Shown here piece after piece: positions 7,023-14,701 of a stretch of 28,617 bases of DNA. The translations under genes were made by a program, and so were the position numbers. The first letter of the stretch is position 1; the number at the start of each line of letters is the position of its first letter. The notes under the pieces were generated by a model, which saw nothing but the letters and a program-made list of their open reading frames with translations, did no database searches and was not told the origin of the DNA. Origin of the DNA: Peptacetobacter sp900539645 (GTDB lineage: Bacteria; Bacillota; Clostridia; Peptostreptococcales; Peptostreptococcaceae); NCBI RefSeq assembly GCF_047807365.1, contig NZ_JBLOUI010000032.1:1-28617 (forward strand), written 5' to 3'.

Positions 7023-7050
7023 AAAAAAGGGACTTTTTAGTCCCTTTTTC
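7023..7050. terminator. Bidirectional intrinsic terminator
   Basis: AAAAAGGGAC (7024-7033) and GTCCCTTTTT (7040-7049) form a perfect 10-bp stem with a 6-base loop. A- and T-rich flanks let it work for both converging genes. Confidence 0.85.
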
Positions 7051-7078
7051 TATATGTATCGTTTAAACTAGATTAAAT

Positions 7079-8008
7079 CTATCTTTTTATAGATGCCGCG
7101 ATTCTATGATAAGTATGTCTTACCCCTCTTATCACTTTACCGTATTCAAGTATATTTTCTGGAAGAGCCATTCCCATATATCCTGAATCTCCTAAGTGGT
7201 GTAGATCTGTTCCAGCCATTTTACACATAAGTGCGATTTCTCTAATAGTTGAAACATCTGCACCTTCCTGAGAAGTACCTATTGAAGTAAGAGTTAATTT
7301 TCCAAGCTCGTGTGCATAAGAAACAAGTCCTCTTATATATTCCATAGTTATTCCAGGAACTGAACCCGGTGCAGGCATTAGTATAATATCTGCTCCTGCT
7401 TCAGAGAATTCTTTAACATCGTTTCTAGTTATTATTTTTTCACCAGCTTCACCAAGTATACCAGCTGCGTGCATTTTACCAGCTATTAAAACAACGCTAT
7501 CTCCAAGTTCTTTTCTGTAAAGTTTTAGAGTATCTGTTATAGATTTATTTGTAACACCTATACCAGGGTTTCCAGTAAGTACTATGAAGTCAGCACCCAT
7601 TTCAACTGCTTTTTTAGCGTTTTCTAAAGTACCTACACGTCCTGAAGATAATCCAGCCCATTCATCAGTTTCAACAGTACTAGCAACACCTTCTTCAAGT
7701 GGTTCAAGGTTTAAACCAACTGGTCTACCTGTAAGTTCTTTGATTTTTCTTATGTAATCTTCTGGTTTAACATCAGCAGGAAGTCCATGCATAACAGGGT
7801 TGTTTACATCAAATATGTTTAGAAGTATTATATCAGCTCCCATTGATGCAGCAAATTCTGCGTTTGTTACATCGCCAAGCATCTGAGGAACAGCACCTAT
7901 AGTTTCGCAAACTACTATTCTTCCTTCACTGGCTGCTATTGATTCGATAAGTTCTGATTTTGTCATTTTTTCAAAATCAGATGCGTTACAGTTTAAAAAT
8001 CTTTTCAT
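7079..8008 (-). CDS. Conserved TIM-barrel-like protein of unknown function
   Basis: The 309-residue soluble protein has repeated beta-alpha units with barrel-type signatures: GRIVVCETIG, GADIILLNIFDV, RPVGLNLEPLEEG, GADFIVLTGNPGIGVTN, VVLIAGKMHAAG, GADIILMPAPGSVPG, KLTLTSIGTSQEGA. The glycine-rich turns and the acidic or histidine residues at strand ends suggest a phosphate-binding enzyme of the PEP mutase or aldolase type. I associate it with an uncharacterised family sometimes labelled DUF7916 or, misleadingly, HAD-like, but no reaction is established. An AAAGGA site lies before the start. A gap of 180 bases with a hairpin separates it from thiD upstream, so it is probably not part of the thiamine operon. 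Confidence 0.6.
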   Translation of the reverse strand: MKRFLNCNASDFEKMTKSELIESIAASEGRIVVCETIGAVPQMLGDVTNAEFAASMGADIILLNIFDVNNPVMHGLPADVKPEDYIRKIKELTGRPVGLNLEPLEEGVASTVETDEWAGLSSGRVGTLENAKKAVEMGADFIVLTGNPGIGVTNKSITDTLKLYRKELGDSVVLIAGKMHAAGILGEAGEKIITRNDVKEFSEAGADIILMPAPGSVPGITMEYIRGLVSYAHELGKLTLTSIGTSQEGADVSTIREIALMCKMAGTDLHHLGDSGYMGMALPENILEYGKVIRGVRHTYHRIAASIKR

Positions 8009-8062
8009 TTTGTTTTTTCCTTTCTTTTAATCTTTTTTAATTTTTGTGTGTAAAAATAAATA

Positions 8063-8169
8063 GCTACTAAAAACTTTTAAACTTTCCACAAAAAAGAGAA
8101 TAAGATTTGTTTCTATTTATATTAAAAGAAAATAGGTATAAGTGGTTTGTTTTTAAGATTTAAAGTAGC
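8063..8169. repeat. Imperfect long palindrome downstream of thiD
   Basis: GCTACT (8063-8068) pairs with AGTAGC (8164-8169), CCAC further in pairs with GTGG, and roughly 20 of 28 arm positions match; a central CTATTT/AAATAG helix follows. It lacks the conserved core of the dispersed element. Read on the minus strand its end is T-rich (AGTAGCTATTTATTTTT), so it may act as a weak terminator for the thi operon. Confidence 0.35.
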
Positions 8170-8188
8170 CATTCATAATATAATTATA

Positions 8189-8980
8189 CTAATATTTACC
8201 GTTAATTGCAAATGCGTGATTCATTGGTCCACTACCTTTTCCAAGGTCTAGCATTGCAGCTAAAGCACCAGAAATATAAGCCTTTGCAGATTCAACAGAT
8301 TCATCCAAATTCATTCCTTTTGCTAGGTTTGCAGCTATTGCACTAGAAAGTGTGCAGCCTGTTCCATGAGTGTTTGGGTTGTCGATTCTTTTTCCGCTGA
8401 ACCATTTAAATTCTCCGTCAGAGTATAATAAGTCGTTTGCATCATTTATACTGTGACCTCCTTTTAAAAGGACTGCGGCATTGTATTTTTTACCGATTAT
8501 TTCTGCAGCTTTCGTCATATCATCTGCTGAATTGATTTTGATGTTTGATAGTATCTCAGCTTCTGATATGTTTGGTGTAAGAAGCGTTGCAAGAGGGAAT
8601 AAAACTTCCTCAAGTGTAGAAATTGCATCGTCTTGAAGTAGTTTTGAGCCACTTGTAGATACCATAACTGGATCTATTACAATATTTTTTGCTTCGTATT
8701 TTTTTAATCCTTCTGCTATTGCTTTTATAATCGGAGCAGAGGATACCATTCCTATTTTTACAGCATCTGGGTAAATGTCTGTGAATACTGCATCTAATTG
8801 CTGAGTGACAAATTCTGGAGAGGATTCAAATACTCCAAATACTCCAGTTGTGTTTTGTGCAGTTAAAGCTGTGATTACAGATTCTGCAAATACGCCGTTT
8901 GTAGTCATAGTTTTAATATCAGCTTGAATGCCTGCACCACCGCTACAATCACTTCCTGCTATTGTTAAAGCAACTTTCAT
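8189..8980 (-). CDS. thiD: Bifunctional hydroxymethylpyrimidine kinase/phosphomethylpyrimidine kinase
   Basis: This 263-residue ribokinase-fold enzyme phosphorylates HMP and then HMP-P to give HMP-PP for thiamine synthesis. Family signatures are clear: the N-terminal substrate loop AGSDCSGGAGIQADIKT, VIDPVMVSTSG, NISEAE, VLLKGGH, and the anion-hole motif NTHGTGCTLSSAIA near the C-terminus. The second of two in-frame ATG codons is chosen as start because AGGAGG lies seven bases before it, whereas the first ATG (8986) almost touches that site. It is the last gene of the thiM-thiE-thiD operon, 27 bases after thiE, and its expression should follow the upstream TPP riboswitch. Confidence 0.96.
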   Translation of the reverse strand: MKVALTIAGSDCSGGAGIQADIKTMTTNGVFAESVITALTAQNTTGVFGVFESSPEFVTQQLDAVFTDIYPDAVKIGMVSSAPIIKAIAEGLKKYEAKNIVIDPVMVSTSGSKLLQDDAISTLEEVLFPLATLLTPNISEAEILSNIKINSADDMTKAAEIIGKKYNAAVLLKGGHSINDANDLLYSDGEFKWFSGKRIDNPNTHGTGCTLSSAIAANLAKGMNLDESVESAKAYISGALAAMLDLGKGSGPMNHAFAINGKY

Positions 8981-9007
8981 AACCATTCCTCCTTAAAAAG
9001 ATAAGAT

Positions 9008-9649
9008 TTATAATTCTTCAGTTAGTTCTTTAAGTTTTTTAGTGGCAGCAGTTATATCGTCACTTGCAAATATTGCACTTATAACAGAAACACCATCTAT
9101 TCCACTGCCTTTTAGTTTTAATAAATTATCTGAATTTATTCCACCTATTGCAACTACTGGGATTGATACAGTTTTACATATTTCTTTTAATGTTTCAAAT
9201 GTTACGCTGTCAGCATCTCCTTTAGTAGAAGTAGGGAAGACTGACCCAACACCAAGATAGTCAGCTCCATCTCTTTCTGCTTTTAAAGCTTCCTCAACTG
9301 TAGATGCAGATACACCTAAAATTGCATTTTCTCCAAGCATATCTCTAACTTTTTTAGCGTCCATATCTTCCTGTCCAACATGAACACCGTCAGCTTTTAT
9401 TTCAGCTGCGATATTTATATTATCATTTACGATAAATGGTATTTTAAATTCTTTGCAAAGAGCCTGAATTTCCTTTGCTTCTTCTAAAAATTCATCTTCT
9501 GGAAGATTTTTTTCTCTTATTTGAAGTATAGTAGCTCCACCTTCAAGACATTCTCTTACCTGTTCAGCAAGAGTTCTTCCGTTTAGCCAATGTCTGTCAG
9601 TTATAGCGTATAACTGTAAATCTTTTCCATTTATATTACTTGCTTTCAA
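9008..9649 (-). CDS. thiE: Thiamine-phosphate synthase
   Basis: ThiE joins HMP-PP and HET-P to form thiamine phosphate. The product shows LYAITDRHWLNGRTL, then ILQIREKN (pyrophosphate-binding arginine), IPFIVNDNINIAAEIKADGVHVGQEDM, LGVSAST, DYLGVGSVFPTSTK and VVAIGGI, all usual family motifs. I place the start at TTG 9649, with AAGGTG as ribosome binding site, giving 213 residues, the normal length. An ATG far upstream (9700) lies well inside thiM and would add a tail unlike the family. A GTG at 9658 is an alternative. The start overlaps the last 14 bases of thiM, which suggests translational coupling. Confidence 0.93.
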   Translation of the reverse strand: MKASNINGKDLQLYAITDRHWLNGRTLAEQVRECLEGGATILQIREKNLPEDEFLEEAKEIQALCKEFKIPFIVNDNINIAAEIKADGVHVGQEDMDAKKVRDMLGENAILGVSASTVEEALKAERDGADYLGVGSVFPTSTKGDADSVTFETLKEICKTVSIPVVAIGGINSDNLLKLKGSGIDGVSVISAIFASDDITAATKKLKELTEEL

Positions 9650-10457
9650 ATTTAGCACCTTCTTCCAATGTTTTAGCATCCATATTGTAAATTGCATCAA
9701 TTATTCTGTTTCTGTATGTAGAGTTTCCGTCAGTTTTTTCCATATTAGACCAACCAATTTCTCCAGAAAGTCCCATATCTATTACAGCAGCTGCAGTTGC
9801 TTCAAGCATATTGTCCTGATTTGCAGCGATAAATGAGGCAATTAGTCCAGAAAGTTGGCATCCAGTTCCAGTTATTTTTCCCATTTCAGCTCTACCATTT
9901 CTGATTACAAAGCATCTTTCAGCATCGGCAACTAAGTCTATAGCACCAGTTATTGCAATTATACTACCTGTTTCTTTTGCAAATGATTTTGCAAATTTCA
10001 CCATAGAGTCAAGATTTTCTTCAGTAACTGCATCGCCAACAGCCGCGTCGACACCTTTTCCAGCACCGATACCAGTAGCTAAGAATTTTATTTCTGAAAC
10101 ATTTCCTCTTATTACAGAGAATTTCACATTTTCAAGTAATTCTTTAGCAGTTTTATTTCTTAAATTACTTGCACCTACACCAACAGGATCTAGCACAGTT
10201 GGATGATTTAATTCGTTTGCTTTTTTACCAGCTAATATCATAGAAGGGATTGTGTTTCTATTAAGTGTACCGATATTGATGTTTAAAGCAGTACACACAG
10301 AAGTTATATCCTCAACTTCCTCAGAATCGTCAGCCATGATAGGGCTTGCACCACAAGCTAATATTATATTTGCAACATCGTTTACAGTAACATAATTAGT
10401 GATGTTGTGGATAAGTGGTGATATTTCTCTTACATTTTCGATAGTTGATTTTAACAT
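9636..10457 (-). CDS. thiM: Hydroxyethylthiazole kinase
   Basis: The 273-residue product is the salvage kinase that phosphorylates hydroxyethylthiazole to HET-P. It carries PLIHNITNYVTVNDVANIILACGASPIMADD at the N-terminus (substrate pocket and trimer contacts), LDPVGVGAS, VIRGNVSEI, and GKITGTGCQLSGLIA with the family cysteine. The start at 10457 has GGGGGAAT before it; a longer frame upstream would run into the riboswitch terminator. It is first in a thiM-thiE-thiD operon, so this strain can salvage both moieties of thiamine, while no de novo thiC/thiG genes are in view. Transcription is controlled by the TPP riboswitch immediately upstream. Confidence 0.97.
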   Translation of the reverse strand: MLKSTIENVREISPLIHNITNYVTVNDVANIILACGASPIMADDSEEVEDITSVCTALNINIGTLNRNTIPSMILAGKKANELNHPTVLDPVGVGASNLRNKTAKELLENVKFSVIRGNVSEIKFLATGIGAGKGVDAAVGDAVTEENLDSMVKFAKSFAKETGSIIAITGAIDLVADAERCFVIRNGRAEMGKITGTGCQLSGLIASFIAANQDNMLEATAAAVIDMGLSGEIGWSNMEKTDGNSTYRNRIIDAIYNMDAKTLEEGAKFESK

Positions 10458-10502
10458 TTTAATTCCCCCAGTCTTTTTAGTATTGAGAGAGATTTTAAAA
10501 AT

Positions 10503-10535
10503 AAAAAAACACGAAACCAACAAAGGCTCGTGTTT
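10503..10535 (-). terminator. Riboswitch expression-platform terminator for thiM-thiE-thiD
   Basis: On the minus strand AAACACGA and TCGTGTTT form an 8-bp stem followed by TTTTTTTA. It lies just after the TPP aptamer and before thiM, as expected for transcriptional attenuation when TPP is bound. Confidence 0.85.
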
Positions 10536-10547
10536 GATATCTTATCT

Positions 10548-10626
10548 TCTCCCTACGTTGGCATTATCCAAATCAGGTTAAGGGTCTAGGTTTTACCTAC
10601 TCTCAGCCGAAAAAGCTCCCCTGCTT
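10548..10626 (-). promoter_or_regulatory. TPP riboswitch (THI element) aptamer
   Basis: The minus strand shows the conserved order GGGGAGC, GGCTGAGAG, GACCCTT, ACCTGAT, GGATAATGCCAACGTAGGGA. These are the core of the thiamine pyrophosphate aptamer: the CTGAGA pyrimidine-sensor loop and the pyrophosphate-binding J2/4 and P4-P5 region. It controls thiM-thiE-thiD through the terminator next to it. Confidence 0.97.
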
Positions 10627-10660
10627 GATTTTAAATTATTTTAAAAATTCAACTAATTAA

Positions 10661-10689
10661 ATGATAGCATAGATAATAGTTTTTTTCAA
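10661..10689 (-). promoter_or_regulatory. Promoter of the thi operon
   Basis: On the minus strand TTGAAA (10689-10684), a 17-base spacer and TATCAT (10666-10661) lie about 40 bases upstream of the TPP aptamer. Confidence 0.6.
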
Positions 10690-10740
10690 TTGTGTAGAAG
10701 TTTTGATGTTGGAAAATGAATGAAAGGGTTGGAAATTTTT

Positions 10741-10769
10741 TTGAAAAGTAATATTTTTAGTGATATAAT
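10741..10769 (+). promoter_or_regulatory. Promoter of tRNA-Arg(CCT)
   Basis: TTGAAA (10741-10746), a 17-base spacer and a perfect TATAAT (10764-10769) precede the tRNA by 36 bases. Confidence 0.7.
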
Positions 10770-10805
10770 ATTTAATATGTTATTAGTTATATACGATTTA
10801 AATAT

Positions 10806-10879
10806 GTCTCTGTAGCTCAGCAGGATAGAGCACCGCTCTCCTAAAGCGGGTGTCGCAGGTTCAATTCCTGTCAGGGACA
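10806..10879 (+). tRNA. tRNA-Arg, anticodon CCT
   Basis: The cloverleaf is complete: acceptor GTCTCTG/CAGGGAC, D stem GCTC/GAGC, anticodon stem CCGCT/AGCGG with loop CTCCTAA, T stem GCAGG/CCTGT. Anticodon CCT reads AGG. Unlike the other tRNA in the window, the 3' CCA is not encoded (ACTTT follows), so CCA addition is needed. Confidence 0.95.
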
Positions 10880-10893
10880 CTTTGAATAATTGA

Positions 10894-10930
10894 GGATGCC
10901 AATGGATTTTTCTAATGGCATCTCTTTTTT
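10894..10930 (+). terminator. Terminator of tRNA-Arg(CCT), nested in copy D arm
   Basis: GATGCCA and TGGCATC form a 7-bp stem with a 13-base loop, followed by T-rich TCTTTTTTT. The same bases form the left outer arm of the 193-bp palindrome of copy D. Confidence 0.75.
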
Positions 10931-11086
10931 TACTCAAAATTATATCATTCTCACCTCCTGGCTTCGACGGCTCACACTTTTAGAGTAACACATTTCAAAG
11001 TTGTGAGCCGTCTGCAGATAGTCGAGTTCGAATTGATATAATTCCGAGTAAAAGAGATGACGTTAGAAAAAATCCATTTGGCATCC
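10894..11086 (+). repeat. Dispersed structured element, copy D (193-bp imperfect palindrome)
   Basis: The left arm (10894-10934) and right arm (11047-11086) pair almost throughout, from GGATGCCA at the tips to TTTACTC. Inside lie the family internal loop (CTCCTGGCTTCGACGG at 10955-10970 and CGTCTGCAGATAGTCGAG at 11009-11025), the inner helix GACGGCTCACA/TGTGAGCCGTC, the short helix ACTTT/AAAGT and the apical loop AGAGTAACACATTT. It fills the space between tRNA-Arg(CCT) and the convergent macrodomain gene. Confidence 0.8.
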
Positions 11087-11174
11087 ATCATTTTATTCTG
11101 ACGTTTGTAATGGTTTGTTGTTCATAGTTTATTCTCCAATTCTGTTTATATATTTTATGTTTATTTATATCTAT

Positions 11175-11696
11175 TTATTTATGTTTTATTTTATCTATTG
11201 CGTTGTCATAAGCTTGTTTTGTTCTTTCATCAAATAGTACAAATCTTATGCAATCAAATTCGTTTGGATGCTCCATATAGAAATCATTTACTGTTTTTAC
11301 TGCTATTTCTGCAGCTTGTTCTAATGGATAGCTGTATATTCCAGTTGATATTGATGGAAATGCAATTGTGCGAATTTTGTTTTGTAGCGCTACTTTCATA
11401 GAGTTTTTGTACGCATTTTCAAGAAGTTGTGGCTCACCAGAGTTCCCACCTCTGTATATTGGTCCAACTGTGTGAATTATGTATTTGCAAGGTAGTTTGT
11501 ATGCGGATGTTATTTTTGCTTCCCCTGTTTCACATCCGTTTAGCGTTCTACATTCTGCTAGAAGTTCTCGTCCTGCTGCACGATGTATTGCCCCGTCTAC
11601 ACCGCCACCACCTAGAAGGCTGTTGTTTGCTGCATTTACGATTGCTTCTACGTCTGTTTGTTTTGTGATATCTCCAAGTACTGTTTCTATTTTCAT
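11175..11696 (-). CDS. Macrodomain protein, O-acetyl-ADP-ribose deacetylase type
   Basis: The 173-residue product is a single macrodomain of the YmdB/MacroD type. Diagnostic parts are ETVLGDITKQTDVEAIVNAANNSLLGGGGVDGAIHRAAG (ADP-ribose-binding loop 1 and catalytic Asn/Asp region), GEAKITSAYKLPCKYIIHTVGPIYRGG, and IAFPSISTGIYSYPLEQAAEIAV (diphosphate-binding loop 2). Members remove acetyl from O-acetyl-ADP-ribose or ADP-ribose from proteins; which one is active here cannot be said. No sirtuin or ADP-ribosyltransferase partner is next to it. TAGGAGG precedes the start. It converges on tRNA-Arg(CCT), with copy D of the structured element between. Confidence 0.95.
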   Translation of the reverse strand: MKIETVLGDITKQTDVEAIVNAANNSLLGGGGVDGAIHRAAGRELLAECRTLNGCETGEAKITSAYKLPCKYIIHTVGPIYRGGNSGEPQLLENAYKNSMKVALQNKIRTIAFPSISTGIYSYPLEQAAEIAVKTVNDFYMEHPNEFDCIRFVLFDERTKQAYDNAIDKIKHK

Positions 11697-11768
11697 ATTA
11701 AATTCCTCCTAAGAAAAATTTATTTATAATAGGCGAATTACCTTTTTGCTATAATTTAGTATCTAAAA

Positions 11769-12416
11769 TTATTTAGCCTTGTAGAAGTATGGTCCAAGTT
11801 CTTCTTCGTGAGGTACTACATAAGTCCAACTGTTTAGTGGATCAAAGAAATAGAAGTCTGATGAATTTAACTCGCTTTTTCCATATAATTCATCTATGTC
11901 TTTTGCAGTAATTAGGTTTGCGTTTCCAATTATGTAAGCTTCATCTGCATATTCAAAGAATAGGTAAAGCTCGTGTTTTTCTTCCTTATCAAAAGCTGCT
12001 CTGGCTTCGTCACCTGTAAGAGCAGGAAGAAGTTCAAAGCTGAATAAATGCCATTTGAACTGGTCAGAGTAGTCCTCTTTATTTTCTTTATCCTCTTCAG
12101 AAACTAACTCATCAAACTGTTTATCCCACTGCTCAGCGATTGGCTTTTTAGGTACATGTAAGAATAGAACACCTTTGTCTATTAAGTTTTGAAGTTTTTC
12201 AGTTTCTTCTTCGCTTAAGCTTTCAACATCTGCAGCCGGGTTTTTAGCGAATTTTTTTGCTATAAAGACATCACTTATAAAACTAAACACTATATATACA
12301 ATAGTTACGAATAAAAGAATTTGTATATTCCAGTTTAGTTTTAGGAAGTAGCTGACAAGAGATAGTATTGCGAAAAATACGACACCACTTACTAAATATT
12401 TTGAGTATCTTTTCAT
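11769..12416 (-). CDS. Membrane protein with DUF4275-like C-terminal domain
   Basis: The 215-residue protein starts with two transmembrane helices (about 7-24 and 29-50) joined by a short loop. A soluble domain (about 75-215) follows with W/F-rich segments: EQWDKQFDEL, FKWHLFSFELLPALTGDEARAAFD, ELYLFFEYADEAYIIGNANLITAKDID, FYFFDPLNSWTYVVPHEEELGPYFY. That series recalls DUF4275 proteins, whose function is unknown; the match is from memory of the pattern. TAGGAGGAAT precedes the start. A 16-bp perfect palindrome lies about 45 bases upstream and could be an operator. The upstream and downstream genes are not obviously related to it. Confidence 0.6.
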   Translation of the reverse strand: MKRYSKYLVSGVVFFAILSLVSYFLKLNWNIQILLFVTIVYIVFSFISDVFIAKKFAKNPAADVESLSEEETEKLQNLIDKGVLFLHVPKKPIAEQWDKQFDELVSEEDKENKEDYSDQFKWHLFSFELLPALTGDEARAAFDKEEKHELYLFFEYADEAYIIGNANLITAKDIDELYGKSELNSSDFYFFDPLNSWTYVVPHEEELGPYFYKAK

Positions 12417-12455
12417 AAAATTATTCCTCCTAAATTTGTATAATAAATGAAATTA

Positions 12456-12494
12456 AACTGATTTATATAAATCATTTGTTTATATAAATCAGTT
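12456..12494. promoter_or_regulatory. Perfect palindrome and hairpin upstream of the DUF4275-like gene
   Basis: AACTGATTTATATAAA (12456-12471) is perfectly complementary to TTTATATAAATCAGTT (12479-12494) across a 7-base loop. Inside it, TGATTTATATAAATCA (12459-12474) is itself a perfect 16-bp palindrome. This looks like a repressor operator or a leader hairpin. The rest of 12495-12668 shows nothing further. Confidence 0.45.
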
Positions 12495-12668
12495 ATTTCT
12501 ATATATTATAATACTTTATTTATTAGGAAGACAATATTAATCAAGCTCTTTAAGAGATTCTTCTATGAAAGAGTTGGCAATAGAAATATAAACGTATTAA
12601 CATTATATAGTATTTGTTCAAAAAATTCTTGAATATTTATGGAATTAAGAATAAATTAGTTATTAAAT

Positions 12669-12697
12669 TTGACTTATATTAAAAAGAGTGGTATATT
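12669..12697 (+). promoter_or_regulatory. Promoter of the patatin-like gene
   Basis: TTGACT (12669-12674), a 17-base spacer and TATATT (12692-12697) lie 35 bases before the start codon. Confidence 0.6.
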
Positions 12698-12731
12698 TCA
12701 AAATCATGAATAGTTTTTAGGGGGTGGATGT

Positions 12732-13580
12732 ATGAAAACAGGATTATTATTAGAAGGTGGAGCGATGCGTGGTTTGTACACTGCAGGTGTTCTTGATGTG
12801 TTTATGGAAAATAACATAAAAATCGATGGGATAATAGGTGTTTCTGCTGGGGCATTGTTTGGAATGAACTACAAATCAAAGCAGCATGGTAGAGTGTTGA
12901 GATATAATAAAAATTATGCAACAAGCAAGGAATACATGGGATTTCATTCGTGGATAACTACGGGAAATGTTATGAACAAGGAATTTTGTTTTAACAAGCT
13001 TGTCAATGAATTAGATCCAGTTGATTTTGATACATATAAAAATAGCGACGAGGAATTTTATGCAACTGTGACAAATATCGAAACTGGAAAGCCAGAGTAT
13101 ATTAAGCTGGATGATTTTAGAGATGAGGATCAGATTGAATATTTAAGAGCTTCTGGTTCTATGCCATTTTTATCAACTCCAGTTTGCGTGAAGGGTAAGA
13201 GCTATTTAGATGGTGGAATTTCTGATAGTATCCCAATAGATAAAATTATGAGCATGGGCTACGATAGAGTGATTGTAGTGCTTACAAGACCTGAAGATTA
13301 TAGAAAGAAAAAATCAAACGAACTTATGCCTAAGCTTTTCTATCACAAGTATCCTAATTTGGTTTCTACAATAAACAATAGATATAAGGTGTACAATGAA
13401 GAGCTTGAAAGGGTAAATGAACTTGAAAGAGAAAAGAAGATTTTTGTACTAAGACCTTCAAGACTTGTCGATATTAAGAGAATTGAAAAAGATTTGGATA
13501 AAATTCAAGAGATGTACGATTTAGGTAGAGAAGATGCAAGTAACAAACTTTTATCTTTAAAAGAATATTTAAGCCTTTAA
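12732..13580 (+). CDS. Patatin-like phospholipase family protein
   Basis: The 282-residue product has the patatin catalytic layout: the oxyanion-hole sequence GGAMRGLYTAGVLDV (9-23), the nucleophile elbow GVSAG with S38, and the catalytic aspartate D160 in YLDGG. Bacterial members of this size (YjjU-like) are intracellular lipid acyl hydrolases of unknown natural substrate. No signal peptide is seen. The C-terminal third is basic and helical, as in the family. GGGGGTGG lies before the start and a good promoter is present. Copy C of the structured element follows, separating it from a convergent gene; its outer stem ends in CCTTTTTA and may terminate this transcript. Confidence 0.93.
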   Translation: MKTGLLLEGGAMRGLYTAGVLDVFMENNIKIDGIIGVSAGALFGMNYKSKQHGRVLRYNKNYATSKEYMGFHSWITTGNVMNKEFCFNKLVNELDPVDFDTYKNSDEEFYATVTNIETGKPEYIKLDDFRDEDQIEYLRASGSMPFLSTPVCVKGKSYLDGGISDSIPIDKIMSMGYDRVIVVLTRPEDYRKKKSNELMPKLFYHKYPNLVSTINNRYKVYNEELERVNELEREKKIFVLRPSRLVDIKRIEKDLDKIQEMYDLGREDASNKLLSLKEYLSL

Positions 13581-13622
13581 ATTAGCAAGTCGTGAACGTC
13601 GTGCAAACAAGTAAATAAACTG

Positions 13623-13745
13623 AGGACAAGATGTATAACTGCTCAAAAGCGACAATACTGCAAGCGCCCCACAACTGCTAAATGTGTTACTCTAACAGGG
13701 TGGGGCGCTGAAGCCTGGAGCACAGAGCAGTTATACTCTTGTCCT
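13623..13745 (-). repeat. Dispersed structured element, copy C
   Basis: Outer arms AGGACAAGATGTATAACTGC (13623-13642) and GCAGTTATACTCTTGTCCT (13727-13745) pair with one mismatch or bulge. Read on the minus strand the core gives CTCCAGGCTTCAGCG, inner helix GCGCCCCAC/GTGGGGCGC, short helix CTGTTA/TAGCAG, apical loop GAGTAACACATT and the other loop strand CTTGCAGTATTGTCGC. The T-run after 13745 suggests use as a plus-strand terminator for the patatin gene. Confidence 0.8.
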
Positions 13746-13759
13746 TTTTATATACTTTT

Positions 13760-14593
13760 TTAATATCCATGGTCTACATGTTTCCATTTTCCACCATTTT
13801 TTCTAACCAAAATCCAGTTCCAATCAGTGTATGTACTATTAGGATTTAGAGAGCCATCTCCACCAGACTCATCAACATCAAAAGTCGATACCAACACAAT
13901 TACCTCATCAGCATTGTATCTAGCAGTGAATTCTTGGTGATCTTCAGATACCTTATCTCCTGCATAGTGGATTTCTTTAAGAGTGCAGCCCTTCCAATCT
14001 TTTTCGAATTCTTTCTTTATAACGTCGATAGCTGAGTTGATTTCCTCTTGAGAGTATAACCGTATTGTATCTCCATTTTTATCAATAGGATAGATTGCAA
14101 AAACACCTTCTAGTTTTGCTGGATATGATTTTGCAATACTTCCGTTATATACAACACTTATCTTATCTCCTTCTTTGACATCTGGGACATCAATCTTTGA
14201 AATTACATCTTTAGAAACGAAAGCCATATCCATTGAATTTATAGCTTCATCACCTTTGTATGGATCTACTAAGATATAATTGTCCTCAAAACCTAAAACA
14301 GTTGCCATAAATTGAGGGTTTCCTTTAGGAATTTCAGTAGATTTATCCTTTGAAGATAGAGTTGAAATTATATTAAAAGCAGTTATTGCAGCTATGAAAA
14401 TAGCTACTCCTAAGAAGATATAGCTATCTCTTTTAGATCCTTTGTCATAACATTCCTTAGACCAAACTAAAAACGTTAATATCATAGATACGAACATCAA
14501 AGGAAGTGATATATCGTAAGACAGTATTTTTGCTAATCCTAGAGAAGCAAACACAACGGTTAATATAGAAAAGATTAATCTTAATTTTCTCAT
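13760..14593 (-). CDS. Membrane protein with DUF3221/YobA-like and DUF4829-like domains
   Basis: The 277-residue protein has three N-terminal transmembrane helices (about 5-22, 27-45 and 55-75). An extracytoplasmic part follows: a small beta domain (about 90-160, ATVLGFEDNYILVDP to DVKEGDKISVVYNG) that looks like the YobA/DUF3221 OB-type module. A C-terminal domain (about 175-277) ends in DGSLNPNSTYTDWNWILVRKNGGKWKHVDHGY, characteristic of DUF4829. Functions of both domains are unknown. The start at 14593 is chosen over an ATG 51 bases upstream because AAGGAG lies just before it. It is convergent with the patatin gene across copy C. Confidence 0.65.
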   Translation of the reverse strand: MRKLRLIFSILTVVFASLGLAKILSYDISLPLMFVSMILTFLVWSKECYDKGSKRDSYIFLGVAIFIAAITAFNIISTLSSKDKSTEIPKGNPQFMATVLGFEDNYILVDPYKGDEAINSMDMAFVSKDVISKIDVPDVKEGDKISVVYNGSIAKSYPAKLEGVFAIYPIDKNGDTIRLYSQEEINSAIDVIKKEFEKDWKGCTLKEIHYAGDKVSEDHQEFTARYNADEVIVLVSTFDVDESGGDGSLNPNSTYTDWNWILVRKNGGKWKHVDHGY

Positions 14594-14701
14594 ATCAAAT
14601 ACTCCTTTTTTCTTTATTATACAATCTAAAACAATAGATAACAATATTAAGTTGAGTTAAAAATGCTTATTTTCTAAAAATTTTGTAAATATTTAAAATA
14701 A

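Noticed and set aside
10686..10937. Minus-strand ORF of 83 codons containing SLTGIEPATPALGERC
   Set aside because: It is the reverse complement of tRNA-Arg(CCT); this peptide is a classic false ORF from tRNA genes.
11198..11712. Plus-strand ORFs opposite the macrodomain gene
   Set aside because: They are shadows of the minus-strand gene, with no ribosome binding sites and low-complexity translations.
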